Shown piece after piece: positions 23,401-31,859 of a stretch of 64,000 bases of DNA. A program made the translations under genes and the position numbers. Origin of the DNA: JAJTFW01 sp046330075 (GTDB taxonomy: Bacteria; Bacteroidota; Bacteroidia; AKYH767-A; OLB10); NCBI GenBank assembly GCA_046330075.1, contig JAXLTL010000001.1:930001-994000 (forward strand), read 5' to 3'. Within the stretch, counting starts at the first letter, position 1. Each line of letters opens with the position of its first letter. The notes under the pieces were generated by a model, which saw only the letters and a list, made by a program, of their open reading frames with translations, made no database searches and was not told the origin of the DNA.

Positions 23401-25263
23401 ATGATGAATAAAAAATGGTCTGTTCCCGGCTTTTTGGCGTTGTTGGGAATTCTATTGCTGCAAGCAGTTACCGGGTGGGCTCAGTCGCCCTTTTTAGCCG
23501 GTACCGCCAATAAAACGACAGTAGCGCTGGGTGAACAGTTTCAGATTTCCTTTACCCTGAATACCGGTGGCCGTTCTTTTCAAGGTCCCGACCTGAAAGA
23601 CTTTGTTGTACTGTCGGGTCCGAATCAGAGTACCAACATGCAGTTTATCAATGGCAATATTTCGCAGTCCATCAGTTTTACATATTACCTCCAGCCCAGA
23701 AACACCGGCAACTATAAAATTGGTCCGGCCAGTATTGAAGTGGAAGGAAAACGGATAGCCTCTAACGTTATACAGATTAATGTGGTGAAGGGGAATCCGC
23801 AGGCGCAGGGAGGACAACAGGGACAAGGTCAGCAGGGGAACCGCCAACAGCAAAACAATTCAGGTGGCCTCACTGACAAAAACATTTTTGCCAGAGCCAT
23901 CGTCAATAAAAGTTCGGTATTAAAGGGAGAAAGCCTGCTGCTCACTTTTAAATTATATGCAAACGTCAACATCACCGACTTCGCCATTCCGAAAATGCCA
24001 TCGATGGATGGTTTCTGGAACCAGGAAATTCAACTACCGCAAAATCTGGAGCGAACGGTAGAGATTGTTGACGGGCAGCGTTACACGGTGTGGGAAATCA
24101 AAAAACTCGTATTGTTTCCCCAGCAAACCGGCGTACTTACCATTGATCCCATGGAGCTCGAATGTCTCGCCCGGATTAAAGTACAACGGCAGGCCAGCAA
24201 CGATCCATTCGGTTTTTTCAGCGATCCGTTTTTTGGAATGGGCAGTGTACAGGATGTAAAATATGCATTCAAAAGTCAGCCCGTAAAAGTCACCGTACGT
24301 GATCTTCCGCCCAATGCGCCAACCGGTTTCAGCGGAGCTGTTGGAAACATTAATTTTGACGCTACCGTTGACCGCACCGAAACGAAAGCCAACGAACCGG
24401 TTACACTGAAAATAAAAATCAGTGGTAACGGAAACCTTAAACTCGCTGATGTTGAGACGCCGGAGCTGCCGCCCGATCTCGAAACCTATGAACCCAAAAT
24501 CGGAGAGAACTACAAAGCCTCGGAATCAGGAGTCAACGGTTCAAAATCTTTCGAATACCTGATCATTCCCCGCCATGAAGGCGACTATGAAATTCCTGCC
24601 ATCAACTTTTGTTATTACAACCTCAGCAAAAAGCAATACGTTTCCAAACAAGCCGGTCCTTTTCACATCAAAGTAGGAAAAGGAACCTCCGGCAGCAGTG
24701 CAGGAATCTCCGCCGGTCCGGGAGAAAAAAGTGAATTCAAACTCATCTGCAGCGATATCCGGTACATTAAAACGGGTACTCCCGACTTTGAATCAGTTGA
24801 CGGACTCCGTTACGGAACACCGGCCTATTATGCCTTGGCACTCTTGCCTTTTCTGATTTTCGGTGGAATGGCCTCCTGGGTTAGGTATAAAAACAAATCG
24901 ATGGGCAATGCTGCTGCACTTCGGGTCAAGAATGCAACAGGTGTGGCAAAAAAACGCCTGGCGACAGCAAAAAAACTGATGGGCGGAGATGAACAAAAAG
25001 TGTTTGAAGAAATACACAGAGCTGTTTGGGGATACCTCGGAGATAAATTTGCGATCCCTACGGCACAACTTTCCAAAGAATATGCCGGCAGCATACTGGC
25101 AGAAAAAAACATACGGCCGGAACTTATTGACGATATTCTGAAGTCAATCGACCAATGTGATCTTGCCCGTTATGGCGGCGCCTTTGCAGGGATTAAAGCG
25201 GACGATCTGTACAGAAATACGGAACGCATCATCACAGCCATCGAAGAGGAGGTAAAAGCATGA
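23401..25263 (+). CDS. batD: BatD family protein
   Basis: The ATG at 23401 gives 620 residues with a signal peptide (MMNKKWSVPGFLALLG...GWAQS); the longer frame from 23356 adds a polar stretch before the signal and is less likely. Residues 30-450 are beta-rich Ig-like repeats (TNKTTVALGEQFQISFTLN-type pattern, AIVNKSSVLKGESLLLTFKL, ATVDRTETKANEPVTLKIKI) separated by a Q/G-rich linker, as in BatD (oxygen tolerance protein). A membrane helix (YYALALLPFLIFGGMASWV) and a cytoplasmic helical domain follow. It works with BatE, encoded directly downstream with an ATGA overlap, in envelope stress tolerance. batA, batB and batC are not adjacent. Confidence 0.9.
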   Translation: MMNKKWSVPGFLALLGILLLQAVTGWAQSPFLAGTANKTTVALGEQFQISFTLNTGGRSFQGPDLKDFVVLSGPNQSTNMQFINGNISQSISFTYYLQPRNTGNYKIGPASIEVEGKRIASNVIQINVVKGNPQAQGGQQGQGQQGNRQQQNNSGGLTDKNIFARAIVNKSSVLKGESLLLTFKLYANVNITDFAIPKMPSMDGFWNQEIQLPQNLERTVEIVDGQRYTVWEIKKLVLFPQQTGVLTIDPMELECLARIKVQRQASNDPFGFFSDPFFGMGSVQDVKYAFKSQPVKVTVRDLPPNAPTGFSGAVGNINFDATVDRTETKANEPVTLKIKISGNGNLKLADVETPELPPDLETYEPKIGENYKASESGVNGSKSFEYLIIPRHEGDYEIPAINFCYYNLSKKQYVSKQAGPFHIKVGKGTSGSSAGISAGPGEKSEFKLICSDIRYIKTGTPDFESVDGLRYGTPAYYALALLPFLIFGGMASWVRYKNKSMGNAAALRVKNATGVAKKRLATAKKLMGGDEQKVFEEIHRAVWGYLGDKFAIPTAQLSKEYAGSILAEKNIRPELIDDILKSIDQCDLARYGGAFAGIKADDLYRNTERIITAIEEEVKA

Positions 25264-26018
25264 AAAAGCAACTGAACGTTTTGCTGCTCTTTATCATACT
25301 CTGCCACACAGCGGGAGCAGTAGGTGTATCTGAACGATATGAAGCTGCGAATAAATTATATCGCGGGAAAAATTATCAGGAAGCAGCGCAGCAATATGAA
25401 ACACTGATTAAAGAAGGTGCCGTATCGCCGGAAGTTTATTTTAATCTCGGCAATGCATACTATAAGTCGGGCATCGTTTCCAAAGCTATTCTGAATTATG
25501 AACGCGCGAAGATACTCGACCCATCTGACGAAGACATTCAGTTTAACCTCCGACTTGCTTACTCAGGAACGGTAGATAAAATTGAACCGATTCCATTGCT
25601 TTTTTATCAGCGGTGGTGGCTGTCCTTTTTGCATATTACGAGCCCTTCCGGCTGGAGCTGGGCTTCTATCCTCTGCATCTGGCTCACGCTCGTCATTGCC
25701 ATTTACTATCTCTTCGCCCCCACTCCCAATGCCAAACGAAATTCCTTTCTGGCTGCATTCACTTTTTTACTGATCAGTCTGACCGGATTTTTTATCAGCT
25801 ATGCCGCAGAACATGCGCTGAATGCAAAGAACAGCGCTGTGGTGATGGAATCAACAGCGTACATCAAGAGTTCACCAGACGACAAAAGCACCAATCTTTT
25901 CCTGTTGCACGAAGGTACCAAGGTAGAAGTGCTGAAAGAAGCCGATGGCTGGAAGCAGATCCGTATCGCCAACGGCAACGTAGGCTGGGTGCAGGAAAGT
26001 CAGCTGGAGATGATTTGA
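25260..26018 (+). CDS. batE: BatE family protein (TPR and SH3 domains)
   Basis: This 252-residue protein has a signal sequence (1-20), two TPR units (about 25-95: YEAANKLYRGKNYQEAAQQY, VYFNLGNAYYKSGIVSKAI), two membrane helices (about 135-185) and a C-terminal SH3-like domain (LHEGTKVEVLKEADGWKQI, NVGWVQESQLEMI). TPR plus SH3 behind BatD is the BatE pattern. The start overlaps the batD stop in ATGA, showing coupling. The next gene follows after 6 bp. Confidence 0.9.
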   Translation: MKKQLNVLLLFIILCHTAGAVGVSERYEAANKLYRGKNYQEAAQQYETLIKEGAVSPEVYFNLGNAYYKSGIVSKAILNYERAKILDPSDEDIQFNLRLAYSGTVDKIEPIPLLFYQRWWLSFLHITSPSGWSWASILCIWLTLVIAIYYLFAPTPNAKRNSFLAAFTFLLISLTGFFISYAAEHALNAKNSAVVMESTAYIKSSPDDKSTNLFLLHEGTKVEVLKEADGWKQIRIANGNVGWVQESQLEMI

Positions 26019-26024
26019 CAAGGC

Positions 26025-26543
26025 ATGAAGAAAATTTTACTGCTGAGCGATACGCATGGTCATCTGGATGAATCTGTTATAAAGCACTGCCGCGAGGCTG
26101 ATGAAATTTGGCATGCGGGTGATATCGGCAGCATTGAACTGACTGACACGCTGCAAAAAATAACCACAGTTCGTGCTGTGTACGGTAACATCGACAACCA
26201 CACGACCCGGAACGTATGGCCTGAAAATAATTTTTTTATTTGCGAAGGCCTTCCTGTATTAATAACTCATATTGCAGGTTATCCCGGAAAATACTCCACC
26301 CGTGCGAAGGAACTCATCACAGCACATCGTCCGGGATTATTTATCTGCGGACACAGTCATATGCTCAAGGTTATGAAAGATCAGAAGTACGGGCATCTCC
26401 ACATGAATCCGGGAGCAGCCGGTATTCATGGATTTCATATTATACGCACCATGATCCGTTTCCGGATAGAAAACGGAGTGATCAAAGAGCCGGAAGTTAT
26501 TGAACTGGGTAAACGTGGCGCCTTACCGCAAACGGTCGGCTGA
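26025..26543 (+). CDS. YfcE/MJ0936-type metallophosphoesterase
   Basis: This 172-residue calcineurin-like phosphoesterase has the complete metal set: DTHGH (9-13), HAGDIGS (about 30), GNID (about 56), HIAGYPG (about 85), and GHSHM (about 115). Family members act on phosphodiesters of nucleotides and related compounds; the natural substrate is unknown. It lies 6 bp after batE and probably shares its mRNA. Its last 21 bp overlap the convergent DUF4293 gene. Confidence 0.9.
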   Translation: MKKILLLSDTHGHLDESVIKHCREADEIWHAGDIGSIELTDTLQKITTVRAVYGNIDNHTTRNVWPENNFFICEGLPVLITHIAGYPGKYSTRAKELITAHRPGLFICGHSHMLKVMKDQKYGHLHMNPGAAGIHGFHIIRTMIRFRIENGVIKEPEVIELGKRGALPQTVG

Positions 26544-27005
26544 GCGCACCAGTGCTTCGTCTTTCTTGATTCCGCCTACCGCCATACGTACCAGCACAAC
26601 CTGTATCACCGGCAACGCCGAATACAGATTGTAGGCAATCATATGGGTAGAAGCAGCGCCCGAGCGCAAACGATCAACGTCAAGGGCAAACAACACAAGT
26701 AAAACCAGAATCATCAGCATCAGACCGTTTGCACACTTTATCTGCAAGGGACGTTTTTTGTACTGAAGGATGGTATAAAAAGAAAAGGCAATGATCAGCG
26801 CATTCAACACCAGGGTTGGCCAATACCGCACATACAGATCAGAAGTACCATTCACCAGTGACTCCACCTGCAAGGCAGAAATATGGTAAATGACCGGCAA
26901 TGCTCCGGCCTGGGAAGGCACCAGACTCACGAGGGGAAAACAATAGAGCAATACACCGATAACGGCCACCAGCAAGAGATAGACGGACTGAATACGCTGA
27001 ATCAT
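26523..27005 (-). CDS. DUF4293 family membrane protein
   Basis: The ATG at 27005 gives 160 residues beginning MIQRIQSVYLLLVAVIGVLL, the usual opening of this Bacteroidota-specific family; the longer frame adds an unlikely 38-residue head. Four membrane helices are predicted (about 6-26, 60-85, 95-115, 118-140) with a basic end (SADRLR). Function is unknown. The gene lies between the metallophosphoesterase gene (convergent, 21-bp overlap) and rho (divergent). Confidence 0.8.
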   Translation of the reverse strand: MIQRIQSVYLLLVAVIGVLLYCFPLVSLVPSQAGALPVIYHISALQVESLVNGTSDLYVRYWPTLVLNALIIAFSFYTILQYKKRPLQIKCANGLMLMILVLLVLFALDVDRLRSGAASTHMIAYNLYSALPVIQVVLVRMAVGGIKKDEALVRSADRLR

Positions 27006-27255
27006 AGGATATCTTTCTGCAAAGATGAGCATTAGGCTGTTGATAAAAAACATTCGCGATAAAGCACAACATTTTTGCCCGATATCCGTAAATATTGTAC
27101 TATTGCATTGTAATTGCACATTGCTGCAGTTTTTAAACCATTTGAGAGTTCATCTCCCCGGCTAAATCCGCCGGAAATCCCTCCCAAAGCCCTTACGAAC
27201 AAGCCTCACAATCAGGCTATTACGTTCTAATAATCACCCTATAATCTTATTTTAA

Positions 27256-28989
27256 ATGTTTGACATCATTCAACTGAATGAAAAACATCTGCCGGAATTG
27301 AAAGATATTGCGCGCAAGATGAGTATTGAGAATTTTGACCATCTGAAAAAGCAGGACCTCGTTTACAAGATCCTCGACCATCAGGCTCTCAATCCCGAAA
27401 TCAATTTTGAAGCACTGGGCATCGAAATGCCCGAAAAGGCCGAACCTGTAAAGAAAACCCGAGCTGCATCAAAAACCCGGGAAAAAACACCGAAAACAGA
27501 AGCTGTTGCTGAAGAAAAACCAATAGCTGCTCCTGCCCCTGCCCCTGCAATGAGTGTTGCAACAACTGACAACGGTGATGGCGGCCGCCCTAAACGTCAG
27601 CGTATCATCCCGCAACGTCCCGAAGGAGAACCGGAGAAACCAGCCGCTGTGGTTTATCAGCCACATTCTTTTGGCAATGAAAAACCGGCAAAGACAATTC
27701 AACGCGAACCGCAGGAAGAGATCAGAGCAGAACAACCTGCCGGCGAACCGGCTCCACGTCCTGCCGTTCAGGAGCAACCACGAATACCAGCCTATCCACA
27801 GCAACGGGAAATGCCACAGCGTGAGATGCCCAATCGCGAACGCCGCATTGGCAATGCTGAGCCCGCATTTGATTTTGGCAATGCCATCGTAGCAGAAGGA
27901 GTACTGGAATTAATGCCGGAAGGTGTTGGATTCCTTCGCTCATCCGACTACAACTATCTGCCTTCTCCCGATGATATCATGGTAACCCCCGTACAGATCA
28001 AACAATATGGTCTGAAACCGGGAGATACCGTTAAATGTTCGGTAAGGCCTCCCCGTGAGGGCGAAAAATATTTTCCGCTGGTGCGCATCGAGCTCATCAA
28101 CGGACTTGCTCCGGAAGTAGTGCGCGACCGTGTGCCCTTCGACTTCCTGACACCGCTTTTTGCCCACGAAAAGTTCAACCTGATTTACGGGATGGGAAAT
28201 TACTCCACCCGTGTGATGGACATGTTCACACCGATTGGCAAAGGCCAGCGCGGTCTCATCGTTGCGCAGCCAAAAACGGGTAAAACTGTATTGCTGAAGG
28301 AAGTGGCCAATGCCATCGCCGCCAACCATCCTGAAGTGTATCTGATCATCCTCCTCATCGACGAACGTCCGGAAGAGGTAACGGATATGGCCCGCAGCGT
28401 ACGTGCAGAAGTAGTATCATCAACGTTCGATGAACCGGCTGACCGTCACGTGAAGATTGCCAATATCGTTCTTGAAAAAGCAAAACGACTTGTAGAATGC
28501 GGACACGATGTCTGCATCCTCCTCGACTCCATCACCCGTCTGGCCCGTGCCTACAATACCGTTGCTCCTGCATCCGGTAAAGTACTCTCCGGTGGTGTGG
28601 AAGCCAATGCACTCCAGAAACCAAAGCGTTTCTTCGGAGCAGCCCGTAAAATTGAAAACGGAGGTTCACTCACCATCCTCGCAACAGCATTGATTGATAC
28701 CGGATCTAAAATGGACGAGGTGATCTTCGAGGAATTCAAAGGAACCGGTAACATGGAATTGCAACTCGACCGTAAGCTGGCCAACAAACGTATTTTCCCG
28801 GCTATCGATCTGGTTGCATCCAGTACCCGTCGTGATGATCTTCTGCTGGATCGGGAGATGTTGCAGAAGATGTGGATTCTCCGCAATCACCTCGCCGATA
28901 TGAATCCGATGGAAGCGATGGAATTCCTCCTCGACCGCATGAGGGGAACAAAATCGAACGAAGAGTTTCTGGTATCGATGAACTCATAA
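27256..28989 (+). CDS. rho: Transcription termination factor Rho with long disordered insertion
   Basis: This 577-residue protein has the Rho N-terminal helical domain (about 1-50), then about 150 residues of low-complexity, P/E/A/R-rich sequence (about 55-207, with PAPAPA and REMPQREMPNRERR), the cold-shock-like RNA-binding domain (about 210-290), and the RecA-like hexameric ATPase with Walker A QPKTGKT (about 338-344) and LLIDERPEEVTDM. E. coli Rho has about 420 residues, so the insertion is the difference. In Bacteroides thetaiotaomicron a disordered Rho insertion is reported to drive condensation. A minisatellite begins 42 bp after the stop. Confidence 0.97.
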   Translation: MFDIIQLNEKHLPELKDIARKMSIENFDHLKKQDLVYKILDHQALNPEINFEALGIEMPEKAEPVKKTRAASKTREKTPKTEAVAEEKPIAAPAPAPAMSVATTDNGDGGRPKRQRIIPQRPEGEPEKPAAVVYQPHSFGNEKPAKTIQREPQEEIRAEQPAGEPAPRPAVQEQPRIPAYPQQREMPQREMPNRERRIGNAEPAFDFGNAIVAEGVLELMPEGVGFLRSSDYNYLPSPDDIMVTPVQIKQYGLKPGDTVKCSVRPPREGEKYFPLVRIELINGLAPEVVRDRVPFDFLTPLFAHEKFNLIYGMGNYSTRVMDMFTPIGKGQRGLIVAQPKTGKTVLLKEVANAIAANHPEVYLIILLIDERPEEVTDMARSVRAEVVSSTFDEPADRHVKIANIVLEKAKRLVECGHDVCILLDSITRLARAYNTVAPASGKVLSGGVEANALQKPKRFFGAARKIENGGSLTILATALIDTGSKMDEVIFEEFKGTGNMELQLDRKLANKRIFPAIDLVASSTRRDDLLLDREMLQKMWILRNHLADMNPMEAMEFLLDRMRGTKSNEEFLVSMNS

Positions 28990-28999
28990 AAAAAAGGAG

Positions 29000-29048
29000 C
29001 CTGAGCGTAGCCGATACCCGCACCCTTCGGTTACGCTCAGGGTCCGGG
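29000..29048 (+). promoter_or_regulatory. Hairpin downstream of rho
   Basis: CCTGAGCGTA pairs with TACGCTCAGG, and the loop holds ATACCCG, which could also pair with the CGGGTAT that follows. There is no T run right behind it. Its right arm is the first unit of the minisatellite. Confidence 0.55.
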
Positions 29049-29325
29049 TATTTTGGATTAAAAAAATACGCTCAGGGTCCGGGTATTTTGGATTGAAAAA
29101 AAATAATACGCTCAGGGTCCGGGTATATTAGATAAAAAAAATAATACGCTCAGGGTCCGGGTATTTTGGATTAAAAAAAATACGCTCAGGGTCCGGGTAT
29201 TTTGGATTAAAAAAAATACGCTCAGGGTCCGGGTATATTAGATAAAAAAAATAATACGCTCAGGGTCCGGGAATTTTGGATTGAAAAAAAAATAATACGC
29301 TCAGGGTCCGGGTATTTTGGATAGA
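29031..29325. repeat. Minisatellite of eight 36-39-bp units downstream of rho
   Basis: TACGCTCAGGGTCCGGG occurs eight times between 29032 and 29313, each followed by a short AT-rich part. Three unit types occur: A (TATTTTGGATT), B (TATATTAGAT) and C (GAATTTTGGATT), in the order A-A-B-A-A-B-C-A, so a three-unit block seems to have doubled. The rest of 28990-29356 has no gene. It lies between the convergent genes rho and mpl; read on the minus strand each unit holds CCCGGACCC followed by a T run. Confidence 0.92.
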
Positions 29326-29356
29326 AGAAAAAAATATTTCAATCCAATAACAACTA

Positions 29357-30721
29357 TTATTTTTCCGCCAGCATCTTTCCAAATGCATTGAGATCGATGC
29401 CATCGAAATTTCCGGAGCTCATCAGCAAGAGCACATCTTTTTTGTAGTGCTGATTTTCGAGAAAGGCGCGAACATCGGCAGAGGCATTCATGACAATCAG
29501 ATCATCGCGGCCGAAGGCTTTCTTCACTTGTTCTGTTGATATAGCCTCGAGTTTTTTATGTGCAATGGTATGCGGATTAAAATATACCACTGCCACATCT
29601 GCCAGTTTCATCGCATCCCTGTACTCATCGAGGAAGGCTGCATTCAAACTGGAAAACGTATGTAACTCCATGCAGGCCACCAGGCGGCGCTCAGAAAATT
29701 GTGTCTTCACCGCGTCCGTCGTTGCTTTTAACTTAGAAGGTGAATGCGCGAAATCCTTGAACACGATGAGTTTTTCAGAACGGGCAATGAGTTCGAGTCG
29801 CCGTGCCGCACCCTTGAAAGAACCAATGGCTTCGTAAAACTGCTGATCACTGATACCGGCTTCATTACACATCATCCTTGCACCTTCGAGATTCATCAGG
29901 TTATGGGTTCCAAAGATCTGCAATGACACATCCCCCAGCGATGTCTCGAGGATAGTAGTACCATCAATGATCCGGTGCTGCGGAATGCCGTATGGCGATT
30001 TTGTCTTCACCGGCGCAGCCGCTTCGCAAACCTTCTTCACTTCCGGATCTTCTATGCAATAGATCAAGCGTCCGTTTTCAGGTATGCCGTTCACGTAAAT
30101 CCGGAATTGCTCCACGTAATTATCAAACGTCGGAAACACATTGATATGATCCCAGGCAATGCCACTCAACAATGCAACATCAGCTTTGTAGAGATGGAAT
30201 TTCGGGCGACGGTCAATTGGTGAAGAAAGATATTCGTCTCCTTCCAGAATAATCAGCGGTGCTGTTTCAGAAAGACGAACCATCCGTTCAAATCCTTCCA
30301 GCTGCGAACCTACCATGTAATCAAAATCCACATGATGAAAGTTCAACACATGCAGAATCATGGCGGTGATGCTGGTTTTTCCATGACTTCCGCCAACTAC
30401 AAAACGACGTTTGTTTTTCGATTGCTCGTAGAGATACTCTGGGTATGAAAAAACAGGAATACCCAGCTCTTTCGCCCGCAGCAACTCAGGGTTCTCTGCT
30501 CTTGCATGCATGCCAAGAATGACGGCATTGAGCCCGCTGTGGATCCTCTCCGGAAACCAACCCATTTCCGAAGGCAGCAATCCGGCTTTCTCCAGTCTGC
30601 TCCGCGAAGGCTCGTTGATCTCATCATCTGATCCGGTAACCACATATCCTTTATGCTGCAAAGCAAGAGCGAGATTATGCATCGCCGCTCCGCCAATCGC
30701 AATAAAATGAACGTTCATCAT
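29357..30721 (-). CDS. mpl: UDP-N-acetylmuramate:tripeptide ligase (Mpl)
   Basis: This 454-residue Mur ligase re-uses cell-wall tripeptide by joining it to UDP-MurNAc. VHFIAIGGAAMHNLALAL at the start is the Mpl form of the UDP-binding motif, GGSHGKTSITAMI (about 109-121) the ATP-binding loop, and LEGDEYLSS and FAHSPSKLKAT the later Mur-ligase motifs. The start may be either of two adjacent ATGs; a -7 box lies 4 nt upstream. Together with the NlpC/P60 enzyme it fits recycling of mDAP-type peptidoglycan. Confidence 0.92.
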   Translation of the reverse strand: MMNVHFIAIGGAAMHNLALALQHKGYVVTGSDDEINEPSRSRLEKAGLLPSEMGWFPERIHSGLNAVILGMHARAENPELLRAKELGIPVFSYPEYLYEQSKNKRRFVVGGSHGKTSITAMILHVLNFHHVDFDYMVGSQLEGFERMVRLSETAPLIILEGDEYLSSPIDRRPKFHLYKADVALLSGIAWDHINVFPTFDNYVEQFRIYVNGIPENGRLIYCIEDPEVKKVCEAAAPVKTKSPYGIPQHRIIDGTTILETSLGDVSLQIFGTHNLMNLEGARMMCNEAGISDQQFYEAIGSFKGAARRLELIARSEKLIVFKDFAHSPSKLKATTDAVKTQFSERRLVACMELHTFSSLNAAFLDEYRDAMKLADVAVVYFNPHTIAHKKLEAISTEQVKKAFGRDDLIVMNASADVRAFLENQHYKKDVLLLMSSGNFDGIDLNAFGKMLAEK

Positions 30722-30725
30722 TCAA

Positions 30726-30733
30726 CAAAAATA
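30726..30733 (-). promoter_or_regulatory. -7 promoter box of mpl (TATTTTTG), 4 nt before ATG
   Basis: TATTTTTG on the minus strand is 4 nt from the ATG at 30721, again predicting a leaderless mRNA. Confidence 0.55.
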
Positions 30734-30784
30734 TTCATTTGCAGAACACAAAATCAAGACTTTAGAACATCCGCTAACAAGCGG

Positions 30785-30836
30785 GAACGCAGATAAAACC
30801 GATCAGGCGGATTTACGCGGATTTTGACAACAAAGG
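30785..30836. repeat. Interspersed repeat (GAACGCAGATAAAACCGAT type), copy 1
   Basis: GAACGC-GAT-AA-CCGAT--GGCGGAT---CGC-GATTTT is shared with 41280-41330. The region 30837-31019 then holds CCTGAGGCCTGCAGCCAT, repeated twice, and no gene. Confidence 0.7.
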
Positions 30837-30994
30837 CATTCACCAATTTCCCCCGAGGCTCGCTCCTCACTTGAGCCTTGCGGCCTGAGGCCTGCAGCCA
30901 TCGAGGCAAGCATGCGGCTTGAGGCCTGCAGCCATTGAGGCCTTCGGCATCCCGCATTGCGAAGCAATGACGGGACACCAATTTCCCAATTCCC

Positions 30995-31002
30995 TACATT
31001 TG
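30995..31002 (+). promoter_or_regulatory. -7 promoter box (TACATTTG) of the MBL-fold gene
   Basis: TACATTTG lies 17 nt before the ATG at 31020. Confidence 0.45.
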
Positions 31003-31019
31003 CGGATATTCCCTTGATC

Positions 31020-31859
31020 ATGAAACTACATTCCATCGATACCGGTTTCTTCAAACTCGACGGCGGCGCTATGTTTGGCGTGGTACCAAAAACCATGTGG
31101 AACAAACTCAACCCGGCCGATGAAAACAATATGTGCACCTGGGCCATGCGTTGTCTGCTGATTGAAGATGGCAACCGCCTGATTCTGGTCGATAACGGGA
31201 TCGGCAACAAGCAGGACGAAAAATTCTTCGGACATTATTATCTCCACGGCGATGCGACGCTGGAGAAATCACTCAAAGCACTTGGCTTCGGCTTCGATGA
31301 TATTACGGATGTGTTTCTCACCCATCTGCATTTCGACCATTGTGGCGGAAGCATCGTCCGTACGAACGATGGAAAGCTGCTACCCGCTTTTAAAAATGCA
31401 ACGTTCTGGAGCAATGAAAACCACTGGAAATGGGCGACTCAACCCAATGCCCGTGAGAAAGCAAGTTTTCTGAAAGAAAATATCCTGCCGATCCAGGAAA
31501 GCGGACAATTGAAATTCACGACTGATGGCGCCGAACTTTTTCCGGGTGTAAAAATCAAATACATGAATGGTCACACCGATGGCATGATGTTACCACATAT
31601 TCAGTACAAAGGCAAAACCATTGTATTTATGGCCGACCTCCTTCCCTCTGCAGCGCATATTCCCGTACCCTTTGTGATGGCGTACGACACCCGTCCATTG
31701 CTGACGCTTGAAGAAAAAGCAGCGTTTATTACAGAAGCACAAACCAATGATTACATCCTGTTCTTCGAACATGATCCGGTGAACGAATGTTGCAACCTGC
31801 AGATGACAGAGAAAGGAATCCGTCCAAAGGAATATTTCAAATTATCAGAAGTAGTCTGA
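31020..31859 (+). CDS. MBL-fold metallo-hydrolase
   Basis: From the ATG at 31020 (the promoter box argues against the longer frame) this gives 279 residues. The zinc motif is THLHFDHCGG (about 100-109), with the later ligands in NGHTDGMM and FMADLLPSAAH and a final H in FFEHD. The pattern is close to AHL-lactonase-like or metal-dependent hydrolases, but the substrate is unknown. Its last 23 bp overlap the convergent comEC gene. Confidence 0.88.
   Translation: MKLHSIDTGFFKLDGGAMFGVVPKTMWNKLNPADENNMCTWAMRCLLIEDGNRLILVDNGIGNKQDEKFFGHYYLHGDATLEKSLKALGFGFDDITDVFLTHLHFDHCGGSIVRTNDGKLLPAFKNATFWSNENHWKWATQPNAREKASFLKENILPIQESGQLKFTTDGAELFPGVKIKYMNGHTDGMMLPHIQYKGKTIVFMADLLPSAAHIPVPFVMAYDTRPLLTLEEKAAFITEAQTNDYILFFEHDPVNECCNLQMTEKGIRPKEYFKLSEVV

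Noticed and set aside
27121..27255. A leader regulator or riboswitch before rho.
   Set aside because: No stable hairpin or known motif could be recognised in the 250-bp gap by eye.
29031..29325. Possible CRISPR array.
   Set aside because: The units follow each other directly with short AT-rich, repeated ends; there are no unique spacers and no cas genes.
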